Virus record (IMG/VR): IMGVR_UViG_3300030099_000153
Span: 1 to 22,490 of that record
Reading direction: 5' to 3' (one strand)
Origin: a virus
DNA length: 22,490 nt
Notes under the pieces: generated by a model
Told to the model about the DNA's origin: nothing
What the model saw: the letters and a program-made list of their open reading frames with translations, nothing else
Databases searched by the model: none
Shown here: in pieces, positions 8,417-15,486 of the stretch
Layout: every line of letters begins with the position of its first letter
How positions within the stretch are numbered: position 1 is the stretch's first letter
Program-made: the position numbers and the translations under genes

Positions 8417-10872
8417 TAATAATATACCTCTGTTGTTATGCCCAATACTCTAAATGGTAATGGAGCTGATTGTGAAATTGTTAAGTTTGGTTCTAAACTA
8501 TAGCCCAATGTATATACCTCTTTCTTTCCTGTAAAATTAGGGAGTCCAAGACTCGGATTATTTGTACCATCTAAAAGTAATATATCATTACTATTTACTT
8601 GTATATTATAAGTTGTAGATAACTCAACAATTGCTTTACCTATTTTTCTAGGAAAACCTGTAAGCTGACCACTTTGTATAGTTGAGTCAATTGGTAGGGT
8701 TTGAACATCAGTTGTATAATCTATTCCTATATCTGCTGCACTTGTTGGTGTAGTAAATGTTACATTACCACTACTGCTAACAGTTCCTTTACCAAAGAAA
8801 TATATAGCACCTCCCTCTGTAGAACCTGCAGTTGCAAATACTTCTTTGCCTATATGTGTTGTTAATCCTGAAAAAGATTTACTTGTAACAAATTGTAACG
8901 CTGTGTTATCTGCTTCTGTAACTGCTGCATCTACAACAATTGTGTACTCTCCACTAGTACCAGTAGAAGTTGCACTCTGTATTACATATGTAGTACCAGT
9001 TCCTCCAAACTGAAATTGCTCTGATTGACTTGGTGGATTGTTTGTAAATCCATCTGCTATAAAAGTTGTAGAAGAAGATACTGCACCTTTGGTTAATGGT
9101 GTTCCATGTGGTTGATAACTTCCTGATATAGTTTTAGTAACTGTGTAATCTGTAGGTACATCAAAAGATTGTGATGCAAATTGTTCTAATGAATATTTAG
9201 TAACACCATTTATAGTTCTTGAAGTTGCTACATATATACCAGCAGTTGTACATGCTACAGAAGTATAACTACCATCTGTTTCAAACAATACCCATCCTGC
9301 TATCTTCTCTGCTCTTTGAGAAGTAAATACTGCAAGTGATCCATCTGTATTAACTAAAAAATATAATTGTTCAGTTCTGTTTTCAATAGCAGTTATTTGT
9401 GCAGAATCTATTGGATTTGAAATTAAATGACTTGATAACAATGAAATACTATTAGAAGTAAATTCATCATTACCTGTGCTATATAAATATTCTCTAACTG
9501 TTTTGCCATTGTTTTGCATAAAGATAGTAGCACCATCAAATATTCTTGGTTTAGCTTTTAGTTGTGAACCTAATGTAGATTGTCTAATGATTTGTATATT
9601 AGTAGGAGTAATAGGTTTAGATACTTCAGGTTTCATAAAAAACTCTGATGTACTTGTAAGTATTTGTAATCTTCTTCCTGAAACTAAATGTCTTATTTCA
9701 TTTACTTGATCTGATCCAATTTGTATTTGTACAGAATCTGCATCTTCTGCTTCTCCTACATCAAAGTTAAAAAAGTCTGCTACCTTACTAGCTTGTACTC
9801 CATCAGGTAATGCAAGAACACCACCAAAAAATAATCTTTGTTCATGAAAAGTTACAGTTTGTGGAAAACCATTTACTTGTGAAAATACTTGTTCATCCCA
9901 TTGTCTTGTAGGAGGATGGCCTGATATAGTAACTCTTACTCCACCACCATCTACAGATTCAGTTGCAGTATCACTTCCACCTGCTGTAAATTCATAATGG
10001 TTATTATCTAAAACTGTTATTGTTCTTGTACCATTTATATTACTAGCAGCTAATCCATTACCATCTGTATCAAATATATCTTCTGATCCTGATATTGTAA
10101 TAGATGCACCATTACTAAATCCATGTTCTACATGAGTAACTTTTACTGCTCCTGAACCTTGTTGTGTTGCAAAAGGATCATCATCTAATTCTATTGATAC
10201 ATCATCTTTAAGTGTTGCTGTTACTTGTGTAGGAGATGTATATCCAGTAATTGTTAGTTCAGTTCCATGATATCTAATAACCATACCTACATAACCTGAA
10301 GTAAAATAAGATGCTGATGTTGTTGCAGTAACTCCTGTACCTGCAGTAGCTGTATCTATATCTAAAGTAATATCATCATCTGCAAACTTAAAATATGGTT
10401 GAAATATTTCTTTATCATTTACTGATGTTTCAAAACCAAATGCTGCTCTTGTAAAAGATGTTGATCCAGTTCTTTGTATAACTTGTGGTACAAAATCTTG
10501 ATGTGTTATTATCATAGTATCTCCTGATTGAGTCATATCCATTTCAAATAATTCTGCAGTAACCCAAGGACAGCTTGATAATGTAGCTAATAAAGTACCA
10601 TTAGTAGAATAAACTTTTAATGATTGGTTTTGGAATGCAAATATATATTCTTGATTTTGATTAAATATAAATGTTTCTAATCTAGTTTCTGCACCAAGAT
10701 CAGCACGAAATACAGAACCACCTCGTCTTTCAATACCACCTTGGTTTATTGGAATAACATTTCTAGCTTTTTTTAATCCTTGACCATATGCTGCAAGATC
10801 AACTCTTGATACTATTGTTGGATTTAATTCTCCTCGTAAGAAACTTGATTGATGAACCCTTTGTCTAGCCAT
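8416..10872 (-). CDS. Tail tubular protein B, T7 gp12-like nozzle (818 aa)
   Basis: The N-terminus (QSSFLRGELNPTIVSRVDLA ... YGQGLKKARNVIPINQGG, then ERRGGSVF) is the hallmark opening of podophage gp12 or stabilisation proteins, which form the hexameric tail nozzle. T7 gp12 is 794 aa, so the length agrees. Residues about 243-315 hold a VTHVEHGFSNGASITISG module, common in these proteins, followed by the conserved WDEQVFSQVNGFPQTVTFHE QRLFFGG block split around residue 344. The C-terminus is beta-rich. It directly follows tail tubular A with a 9-base gap and precedes the gp14-like gene with a one-base overlap, as in T7. Assignment is firm. Confidence 0.93.
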   Translation of the reverse strand: MARQRVHQSSFLRGELNPTIVSRVDLAAYGQGLKKARNVIPINQGGIERRGGSVFRADLGAETRLETFIFNQNQEYIFAFQNQSLKVYSTNGTLLATLSSCPWVTAELFEMDMTQSGDTMIITHQDFVPQVIQRTGSTSFTRAAFGFETSVNDKEIFQPYFKFADDDITLDIDTATAGTGVTATTSASYFTSGYVGMVIRYHGTELTITGYTSPTQVTATLKDDVSIELDDDPFATQQGSGAVKVTHVEHGFSNGASITISGSEDIFDTDGNGLAASNINGTRTITVLDNNHYEFTAGGSDTATESVDGGGVRVTISGHPPTRQWDEQVFSQVNGFPQTVTFHEQRLFFGGVLALPDGVQASKVADFFNFDVGEAEDADSVQIQIGSDQVNEIRHLVSGRRLQILTSTSEFFMKPEVSKPITPTNIQIIRQSTLGSQLKAKPRIFDGATIFMQNNGKTVREYLYSTGNDEFTSNSISLLSSHLISNPIDSAQITAIENRTEQLYFLVNTDGSLAVFTSQRAEKIAGWVLFETDGSYTSVACTTAGIYVATSRTINGVTKYSLEQFASQSFDVPTDYTVTKTISGSYQPHGTPLTKGAVSSSTTFIADGFTNNPPSQSEQFQFGGTGTTYVIQSATSTGTSGEYTIVVDAAVTEADNTALQFVTSKSFSGLTTHIGKEVFATAGSTEGGAIYFFGKGTVSSSGNVTFTTPTSAADIGIDYTTDVQTLPIDSTIQSGQLTGFPRKIGKAIVELSTTYNIQVNSNDILLLDGTNNPSLGLPNFTGKKEVYTLGYSLEPNLTISQSAPLPFRVLGITTEVYY

Positions 10873-10881
10873 ATCATTTTC

Positions 10882-11490
10882 CTATGGAGATTTTGCAGTT
10901 ATATTATTTAATGCAGTTCTATTTCTAACATTTCTAAATCTATCAAGATCAAGATTTCTAGTAGTTTGTTGTTGTGAATCTAATGCTCTTGATACTGCTA
11001 ACTGGGCTACTGCTCTCTTGTGATATAATTCTGATAACTGATCATTACGAGCAATTGCACCAGCAAACAAAGACGCTAGTTCAAAGACTAGCGTCTGTGT
11101 AAAAAAGGGAGGAAAATCGCTTTCACTGGGTTGGAAAGTATAATCCGATATTAAGGTATCACTAGATGTTGTGTTTGTAAATATGTTTCCACCATATATA
11201 TCGTATTTAATAACATCATCAGAAACTGTTATTGTGTGTATAACTAATGCATCATTTGGCATAGCATATGAAGATTCATATCTAGCATCAGGATTAGTAG
11301 TATTTTTACTTAATTGTTTTTGTTTAGATGCAAATCTCCATCTACATCTAGTTAATAAATTTTCTAAAGTAGATTCATAAAGATTATTAGCTACTTTGGA
11401 TTCTGTAGTTGCTTGATTAAAACTTGTGATTGTATTAGCACCTACGAGTACAAGTGCTTTATTGCAGATATCAAATTTAGAATTAGCCAT
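10882..11490 (-). CDS. Tail tubular protein A, T7 gp11-like adaptor (202 aa)
   Basis: The protein opens with SKFDICNKALVLVGANTITS and contains LYESTLENLLTRCRWRFASK, both characteristic of the gp11 (tail tubular A) family that joins the portal to the nozzle. T7 gp11 is 196 aa. PNDALVIHTITV near residue 80 and the helical C-terminal region (LASLFAGAIARND ... QLAVSRALDSQQQ) also fit. The gene lies downstream of the capsid and decoration genes and just upstream of tail tubular B, as in T7. No good Shine-Dalgarno precedes ATG 11490, in contrast to the capsid genes. A hairpin lies 20 bases upstream, so its expression may be lower than that of capsid. Confidence 0.92.
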   Translation of the reverse strand: MANSKFDICNKALVLVGANTITSFNQATTESKVANNLYESTLENLLTRCRWRFASKQKQLSKNTTNPDARYESSYAMPNDALVIHTITVSDDVIKYDIYGGNIFTNTTSSDTLISDYTFQPSESDFPPFFTQTLVFELASLFAGAIARNDQLSELYHKRAVAQLAVSRALDSQQQTTRNLDLDRFRNVRNRTALNNITAKSP

Positions 11491-11509
11491 AGTTTATATG
11501 TACACTAGA

Positions 11510-11535
11510 TATGGGGAGAAGTAAATCCCCCCATA
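11510..11535 (-). terminator. Hairpin between capsid module and tail tubular A (weak terminator or processing site)
   Basis: TATGGGG at 11510-11516 and CCCCATA at 11529-11535 make a perfect 7-bp stem with a 12-base loop. An alternative 5-bp stem GGGGA/TCCCC uses the same G run. On the minus-strand transcript it lies after the decoration gene and before tail tubular A. No run of U follows, so it is not a canonical intrinsic terminator. T7 has its Tphi terminator at the matching place, between genes 10 and 11. Confidence 0.45.
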
Positions 11536-11548
11536 CCATGTTTAGTTA

Positions 11549-11794
11549 TTATGTACCATTGATAGTAGTAACTGTAGCTGCACCTGTTGCAGATGAAACT
11601 ACTAGCATATCTACAGTTCTAGTACCACCAGTTGAACCTACAGCGATTATAATATCATTCTGTTTTAGTTCATTGGTTGCACTATTAAAGTAGCCACTAC
11701 CAGCGATAGTTCCGATTGCGTCAGCAGAATCATATAAGAATACACTCATAGCTCCACCAGCGACTTTTCGTAAGTTACTTGCTGAATATGCCAT
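11549..11794 (-). CDS. Small capsid-associated (decoration-like) protein, 81 aa
   Basis: This 81-aa protein (MAYSASNLRKVAGGAMSVFL at the start) lies directly after the major capsid gene. It has a DSADAIGTIAGSGYFNSATN segment followed by a strand-rich part (NDIIIAVGS, TVDMLVVSSATGAATVT). I recall small proteins of this layout next to capsid genes in many marine and environmental phages; the role is usually unassigned, with capsid decoration or a head-fibre base as the common guess. It has a perfect AGGAGG SD placed over the capsid stop, implying high-level expression like capsid itself. No enzymatic motif is seen. Confidence 0.7.
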   Translation of the reverse strand: MAYSASNLRKVAGGAMSVFLYDSADAIGTIAGSGYFNSATNELKQNDIIIAVGSTGGTRTVDMLVVSSATGAATVTTINGT

Positions 11795-11799
11795 TTATG

Positions 11800-11805
11800 C
11801 CTCCT
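11800..11805 (-). promoter_or_regulatory. Strong Shine-Dalgarno of the decoration-like gene
   Basis: AGGAGG on the minus strand lies five bases before ATG 11794 and overlaps the TAG stop of the capsid gene (11804-11806). It fixes the start of the 81-aa gene and suggests coupling with capsid translation. Confidence 0.85.
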
Positions 11806-12628
11806 ATTCTGTTATCTGTACTTTGATCGCACCCTCATTGTCAATCATAGTAGAACCCATTGACATGTAAGATGTGATTAAGCTGCTGACTTTTTCAGGA
11901 ATGTAGTTGATCTCTGTTCTGATCTCTGAACCTACTCCGATACCAACACTTGATTTATGGAATGCATGACATTCTCTTGTTGTACCAGAAATAGAAAGAC
12001 CTGAATGAGTAAACCACATAAATCCTAACCATCTTTTAGCTGTGATTCCACCAGCATATGGAAGATCATTTTCTCCAACATACTCTGCTCTACTGAATTG
12101 ATCTATTTGTAATAAATCAGCCCATCCAGCAGGAGATACTACAAAGTATCTCTGTCCATCATCAGGGATGTCAGCACCACCAAACGCTTCGTACACAGTT
12201 AGTGATTTAGCTAAAGTTAAACCAGCCGAACCATGTGCGACATTGTTTGAGTTTGTACCAGCATCCAAAACATCAATGATGAGTTGGTCTGTTTTTCTTC
12301 CTAATGCAGCAGCAGCATTTGATGACAGAACTTGTCTTTCATCAATGTTAGTTTTTAATTCATCCAATCTATCTACATAATCTGCAGCATAGAAGTCTGA
12401 TAAACTAACATCAACAGTAGAGTGAGAAATATCCATTGTAGGAATTGCAGAGTGTCTTGCTTTATTAACAGCAGTACCCTTGCCTACTTTTTGGAATCTC
12501 GCTTGACTACCTTGTACATTATTAACTTGCCTTATTGTGTTTTTCAGCTTTGATCCCATTCTTTGATAAGCCATGTGGACTTCAGCTTCAAACTGCTTAA
12601 TAAAGGCTGTTGATATAGATGTACTCAT
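11804..12628 (-). CDS. Major capsid protein (274 aa)
   Basis: The gene follows scaffold and the gp13-like gene and precedes the decoration-like and tail tubular genes, which is the capsid slot of T7-like phages. The N-terminal region contains FIKQFEAEVHMAYQRMGSKL, and later DFYAADYVDRLDELKTNIDE, then helical AAAALGRKTDQLIIDVLDAG. These are typical of the shorter HK97-fold capsid proteins of marine podophages. At 274 aa it is smaller than T7 gp10A (345 aa) and has no visible frameshift-extended form. Codon choice is noticeably less A/T-biased than in neighbouring genes, and a perfect AGGAGG SD lies four bases before the ATG, both fitting very high expression. Confidence 0.9.
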   Translation of the reverse strand: MSTSISTAFIKQFEAEVHMAYQRMGSKLKNTIRQVNNVQGSQARFQKVGKGTAVNKARHSAIPTMDISHSTVDVSLSDFYAADYVDRLDELKTNIDERQVLSSNAAAALGRKTDQLIIDVLDAGTNSNNVAHGSAGLTLAKSLTVYEAFGGADIPDDGQRYFVVSPAGWADLLQIDQFSRAEYVGENDLPYAGGITAKRWLGFMWFTHSGLSISGTTRECHAFHKSSVGIGVGSEIRTEINYIPEKVSSLITSYMSMGSTMIDNEGAIKVQITE

Positions 12629-12632
12629 GTTG

Positions 12633-12638
12633 CCTCCT
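12633..12638 (-). promoter_or_regulatory. Strong Shine-Dalgarno of the major capsid gene
   Basis: AGGAGG on the minus strand is four bases before ATG 12628, inside the 38-base gap after the gp13-like gene. It confirms the capsid start. Confidence 0.88.
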
Positions 12639-12666
12639 TATTAGTCGTTTGTTGTTAATTAAGCAA

Positions 12667-13206
12667 TTATCTCTTTTGAGGTAAGCTGGTTGTCCAAGAT
12701 GGGCCAACATCATTCAAAATAGGTTGCGTTCTATTTTGAATACAATTTTGTATTCGTTTATAGAAGTAATACATTTTTACATTATTTACAAGTATAGGTT
12801 TAGAAAATTTATACCCTTGCCATTTTAACCATTTAATAGATTTAGTATGCTCTGCAGTTATATAATTAGACAAATAATCATAGTTTTTCTCTAAATATTC
12901 TGTCCAATACTTATTTCTTTTAAGAAAATATAAGTAATTTTTATCTAATATTTCTGAAGATAGTAACCATATTGTACCTATTTTATCATTTTGTCTTGAT
13001 GAAACTGTACCAAATATAGCAGCTACTTCCTTGTTTTTATCAAAAATTGTATAAGTATGAACCTTTCTTTTGGTATATCTAAATGGCTGCAACAATGCTT
13101 GTAATGGATCAAGCCCCCATATAGCTAGTTCATACTTATCAACTTGTTTAAGATTCTTTGCTAATTCAAAACAATCTTCAGGAGTAGTCTTTTCAACATA
13201 TAACAT
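12667..13206 (-). CDS. GNAT-fold protein like T7 gp13 (DUF2833-type), 179 aa
   Basis: The start MLYVEKTTPEDCFELAKNLK, the central strand (HTYTIFDKNKEVAAIFGTVS), the WLLSSEILDKN segment, YDYLSNYITAEHTKSIKWLK and a final aromatic strand (MYYFYKRI) follow the layout of an acetyltransferase-like (GNAT) fold. T7 gp13 (internal virion protein A, DUF2833) has the same pattern, with 'V/I...N/H T...HIRFLK' near its C-terminus. The GNAT coenzyme A pyrophosphate loop (Q/R-x-x-G-x-G/A) is not clear, so it may not be an active transferase. It overlaps the scaffold stop by one base and lies just before capsid, whereas T7 gene 13 lies after the tail tubular genes. Acting as an assembly factor is inference. 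Confidence 0.65.
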   Translation of the reverse strand: MLYVEKTTPEDCFELAKNLKQVDKYELAIWGLDPLQALLQPFRYTKRKVHTYTIFDKNKEVAAIFGTVSSRQNDKIGTIWLLSSEILDKNYLYFLKRNKYWTEYLEKNYDYLSNYITAEHTKSIKWLKWQGYKFSKPILVNNVKMYYFYKRIQNCIQNRTQPILNDVGPSWTTSLPQKR

Positions 13207-14015
13207 TAACCTCTATAGAGTCTGTTAAATGCATCATCTACTTTTTTCACATATGCTGTATCTCTTTCTTTAGGATCAAAGTATCTTTTGTCTTTCATCA
13301 TACTTCTTACATCATCTAAAGTTAAAGGTCTTTCAGGTTGTGCTACTTGATTTGAACGAGTAATAGATTGTTTTTGTGATTCCATAACTCTTTCAAGTGC
13401 TTCTATACCATCAGCATTCATACCTAATGTTTGTGAAACTACTTCATATTGTTCAGGAGAAAAGAATGTAGATGCCCAACTATTTACTGCATCTAATCTT
13501 GCATCTGCATTTTCTCCTAACTTTTGTTTTTCTGCATCAGGATCAACTTGATTACTAATATAGGAATCAACATATTTATTAATACCCTCCTCAAATACTT
13601 CTTGATCATATGCATTTTCATAGCAAAAGTTTTTCCACCAATCTGTCATAGGATTAGCATTTACTAGTTCTTCAGTAACACCCTCTGGTAATTTAGGTAA
13701 TTCATAACCCTCTACCTTTTCAGGTCTTTCTGCTATAGCTTCTTGTTGAAGTTCATCTACGATTTGATCTCGCAGTTCTTCTTTTTTACCACCTACATAT
13801 TTTTCAAGATTGGTATATGATTTACCAAATTCTTCCATATTAACTTCGCCTTTAGTAGCATCCCAAAATTTTTCAGGTATGTGTTCAGGTCTTGGTGCAG
13901 GTTCTGTTGTTGTAGGTTGTGATGTTTCATGTGAAACATTTTCCTGCGTTTGTTCTTGTGTTTGAGCAGGTTGTTCTTGTTGCTGCTCAACTGGTTGTGT
14001 TTGTTCTTCACTCAT
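13206..14015 (-). CDS. Scaffolding / capsid assembly protein, T7 gp9-like (269 aa)
   Basis: The N-terminus (about residues 1-45) is a low-complexity Gln/Glu/Pro/Thr-rich tract, followed by PRPEHIPEKFWDATKGEVNM and FGKSYTNLEKYVG. This 'IPEKFWD...N.E...KSY..LE' opening is characteristic of podophage scaffolds. The protein is acidic and helical, with a basic C-terminal segment (DVRSMMKDKRYFDPKERDTA) that would contact capsid, as in the family. T7 gp9 is 307 aa. ATG 14015 is preceded by AAAGGAG seven bases upstream and overlaps the end of the preceding gene by eight bases. It is placed shortly before capsid, as expected. Confidence 0.88.
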   Translation of the reverse strand: MSEEQTQPVEQQQEQPAQTQEQTQENVSHETSQPTTTEPAPRPEHIPEKFWDATKGEVNMEEFGKSYTNLEKYVGGKKEELRDQIVDELQQEAIAERPEKVEGYELPKLPEGVTEELVNANPMTDWWKNFCYENAYDQEVFEEGINKYVDSYISNQVDPDAEKQKLGENADARLDAVNSWASTFFSPEQYEVVSQTLGMNADGIEALERVMESQKQSITRSNQVAQPERPLTLDDVRSMMKDKRYFDPKERDTAYVKKVDDAFNRLYRG

Positions 14016-14301
14016 CTTTTTTCTCCTTTATCATATTAATACTGATACCTTTATTAACCCTACGCTGAATAAGACCTACGATATATCTTTGCCCCTCTAA
14101 ATGACGCAAAGCATTATCTGATATCTCTGAACCAGCGACTGTATCTATGGTTATAGATTTCAAGTATTGGAGAACTTGCTTACCAGATGTAGAACTAAAT
14201 AGAGATGTAAATACCATATTTAGTTTTGCTTCTTCTTCTGAACCTCTTTTAAAGTTATCCAATCCAATTAGGGCTTTATTTTGTTCAGTTTTTTCTACCA
14301 T
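14008..14301 (-). CDS. Bbp19-like small phage protein (97 aa)
   Basis: A 97-aa protein. Its middle, NMVFTSLFSSTSGKQVLQYL ... ALRHLEGQRYIVGLIQRRVN, resembles the small domain named after Bordetella phage Bbp19 (pattern F..LF.T..G..VL..L ... EGQR..V..I), often found between portal and scaffold in podophages. The function of that family is not known to me. The gene ends eight bases inside scaffold and starts two bases after its upstream neighbour. The family assignment is from remembered motif shape, so it is moderate. Confidence 0.55.
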   Translation of the reverse strand: MVEKTEQNKALIGLDNFKRGSEEEAKLNMVFTSLFSSTSGKQVLQYLKSITIDTVAGSEISDNALRHLEGQRYIVGLIQRRVNKGISINMIKEKKDE

Positions 14302-14303
14302 TG

Positions 14304-14585
14304 TTATATCCTTACCATTTTTTTAATTACACTTCTAGGATAAATGTTTCTATCCCCAAATCCTATTTCTCCATTTTCACATTGATAGCTGCCAAAAGAA
14401 TATAGATATTTAGGGGTTTTTTTAAATATATATGCTTCTGTATGTATTAATGCACAATGCATATTAGTAAACTCATTGTAATCTGTTATTGTTGAATCGC
14501 CTACAATATCTTCCCATACGATTAAATATTTATAATACTTCTTATCTCCTATAAGAATTGGCTTACTCGGTTTCTTTGTACTCAT
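14304..14585 (-). CDS. Hypothetical protein (93 aa)
   Basis: Not recognised. The protein is 93 aa, begins MSTKKPSKPILIGDKKYYKY, is rich in aromatic residues and lysine, and appears to be mostly beta strand (KYLIVWEDIVGDST, YLYSFGSYQCENG). It overlaps the stop of the DUF3310-like gene by 23 bases and is followed after two bases by the Bbp19-like gene, so it is embedded in the operon and likely real. No signal peptide, membrane segment or catalytic motif is visible. Confidence 0.65.
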   Translation of the reverse strand: MSTKKPSKPILIGDKKYYKYLIVWEDIVGDSTITDYNEFTNMHCALIHTEAYIFKKTPKYLYSFGSYQCENGEIGFGDRNIYPRSVIKKMVRI

Positions 14586-14781
14586 CTATCAATATCTTTT
14601 TTAAAAACCATATCGCTTTTTTAATATCGGTTGATCCACCTTTATCTCTATGACGAATGATATATTTTATAGATGTAGCATCTGCATAAGGTAAGTCTTT
14701 TACCCAATCATATGTTTGTAGTTTTTTACCACAAGTACATTTTCCTTTTTGATAATAATTAGGATTTATTTTATCTGTCAT
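14563..14781 (-). CDS. DUF3310-like protein (T7 gp1.7 relative), 72 aa
   Basis: The pattern INPNYYQKGK ... ATSIKYIIRHRDKGG ... DIKKAIWFLKKIL matches DUF3310 (typical form: HY..G ... GN.IKYI.R...K ... DL.KA.WYL...I). T7 gp1.7, a nucleoside monophosphate kinase acting on dGMP and dTMP, contains this domain. Here the usual 'EVIDFIED' helix between the two halves is replaced by KCTCGKKLQTYDWVKDLP, with a Cys-x-Cys pair. The protein is only 72 aa. It overlaps the phosphoesterase stop by four bases (ATGA). A role in nucleotide metabolism is possible, but activity in so short a form is unproven. Confidence 0.7.
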   Translation of the reverse strand: MTDKINPNYYQKGKCTCGKKLQTYDWVKDLPYADATSIKYIIRHRDKGGSTDIKKAIWFLKKILIDEYKETE

Positions 14782-15476
14782 ACTATATCTCCTATCCAGT
14801 TACCATTTTTATCTAATACCATTGGAAGTAATCTTGGTATTCCATTTATTATTATTCCACATCCAATAATAAATCTTGTTCTAAAATTTTTTGCATATGA
14901 GAACGCCATACTTTTTTGATTTATCAAACAGCCAACATTCATACCAAAAAATATATCATCAGGATTAGCCCAATATGATATAACAAATTTTGTATGATAA
15001 TGACCTTGTACTGCACTCATACCCATTGTTTGTGAAACTTTTAATATATCTGCTGCTCTACCATGTGTAAAAAAACATTTTTTTCCATTACTTAATTTTA
15101 AAGTAATATCATCAATCCATTTCCATTTACGAGTTCCTAAAAAATCTCCATATGGTTTTAAAAATTGTTTTGACATACCATATCTTAATGCTCTCCTATA
15201 AACTAAACTACTATGATTTGAATCTACTTCAGTTACTTCAGGAAATATTCCCTCTAATTCTTTTACATATTCTCTTGCTATATCTAATTCATATCCTGCA
15301 CTTGGTAAATCAGGATTATGATCATGCATTGATATTGCATGGAAATCTAATAAATCCCCTATATTAATTATAGTATCAGGTTTAAATTCTTTTTTAATTT
15401 CTTTTAAAAATTTAAAAGAATCTTTATGATGATAAGGAATATGTAAATCACTTATAACAAGTACAGAATTATACAT
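14778..15476 (-). CDS. Calcineurin-like metallophosphoesterase (232 aa)
   Basis: All metal-binding motifs of the calcineurin-like phosphoesterase superfamily are visible: SDLH (D10, H12), GDLLD (D41, D44), SNH (N87, H88; family form GNH), THG (H138) and GHYH (H159, H161). It should be a two-metal phosphodiesterase or phosphatase; the substrate (nucleic acid, nucleotide or protein) cannot be told. The third motif is SNHSS rather than GNHD/E. There is no signal peptide, so it is cytoplasmic. It lies 10 bases after portal and overlaps the DUF3310-like gene, so it is made with late structural proteins. Marine podophages often carry such an enzyme; its role is not settled to my knowledge. Confidence 0.9.
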   Translation of the reverse strand: MYNSVLVISDLHIPYHHKDSFKFLKEIKKEFKPDTIINIGDLLDFHAISMHDHNPDLPSAGYELDIAREYVKELEGIFPEVTEVDSNHSSLVYRRALRYGMSKQFLKPYGDFLGTRKWKWIDDITLKLSNGKKCFFTHGRAADILKVSQTMGMSAVQGHYHTKFVISYWANPDDIFFGMNVGCLINQKSMAFSYAKNFRTRFIIGCGIIINGIPRLLPMVLDKNGNWIGDIV

Positions 15477-15486
15477 GCCACTCTCA

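Noticed and set aside
13793-14011. A 72-aa Lys/Asn/Gln-rich minus-strand frame within scaffold
   Set aside because: It is a frame-shifted shadow of the Gln/Glu-rich scaffold N-terminus, without an independent SD or fold.
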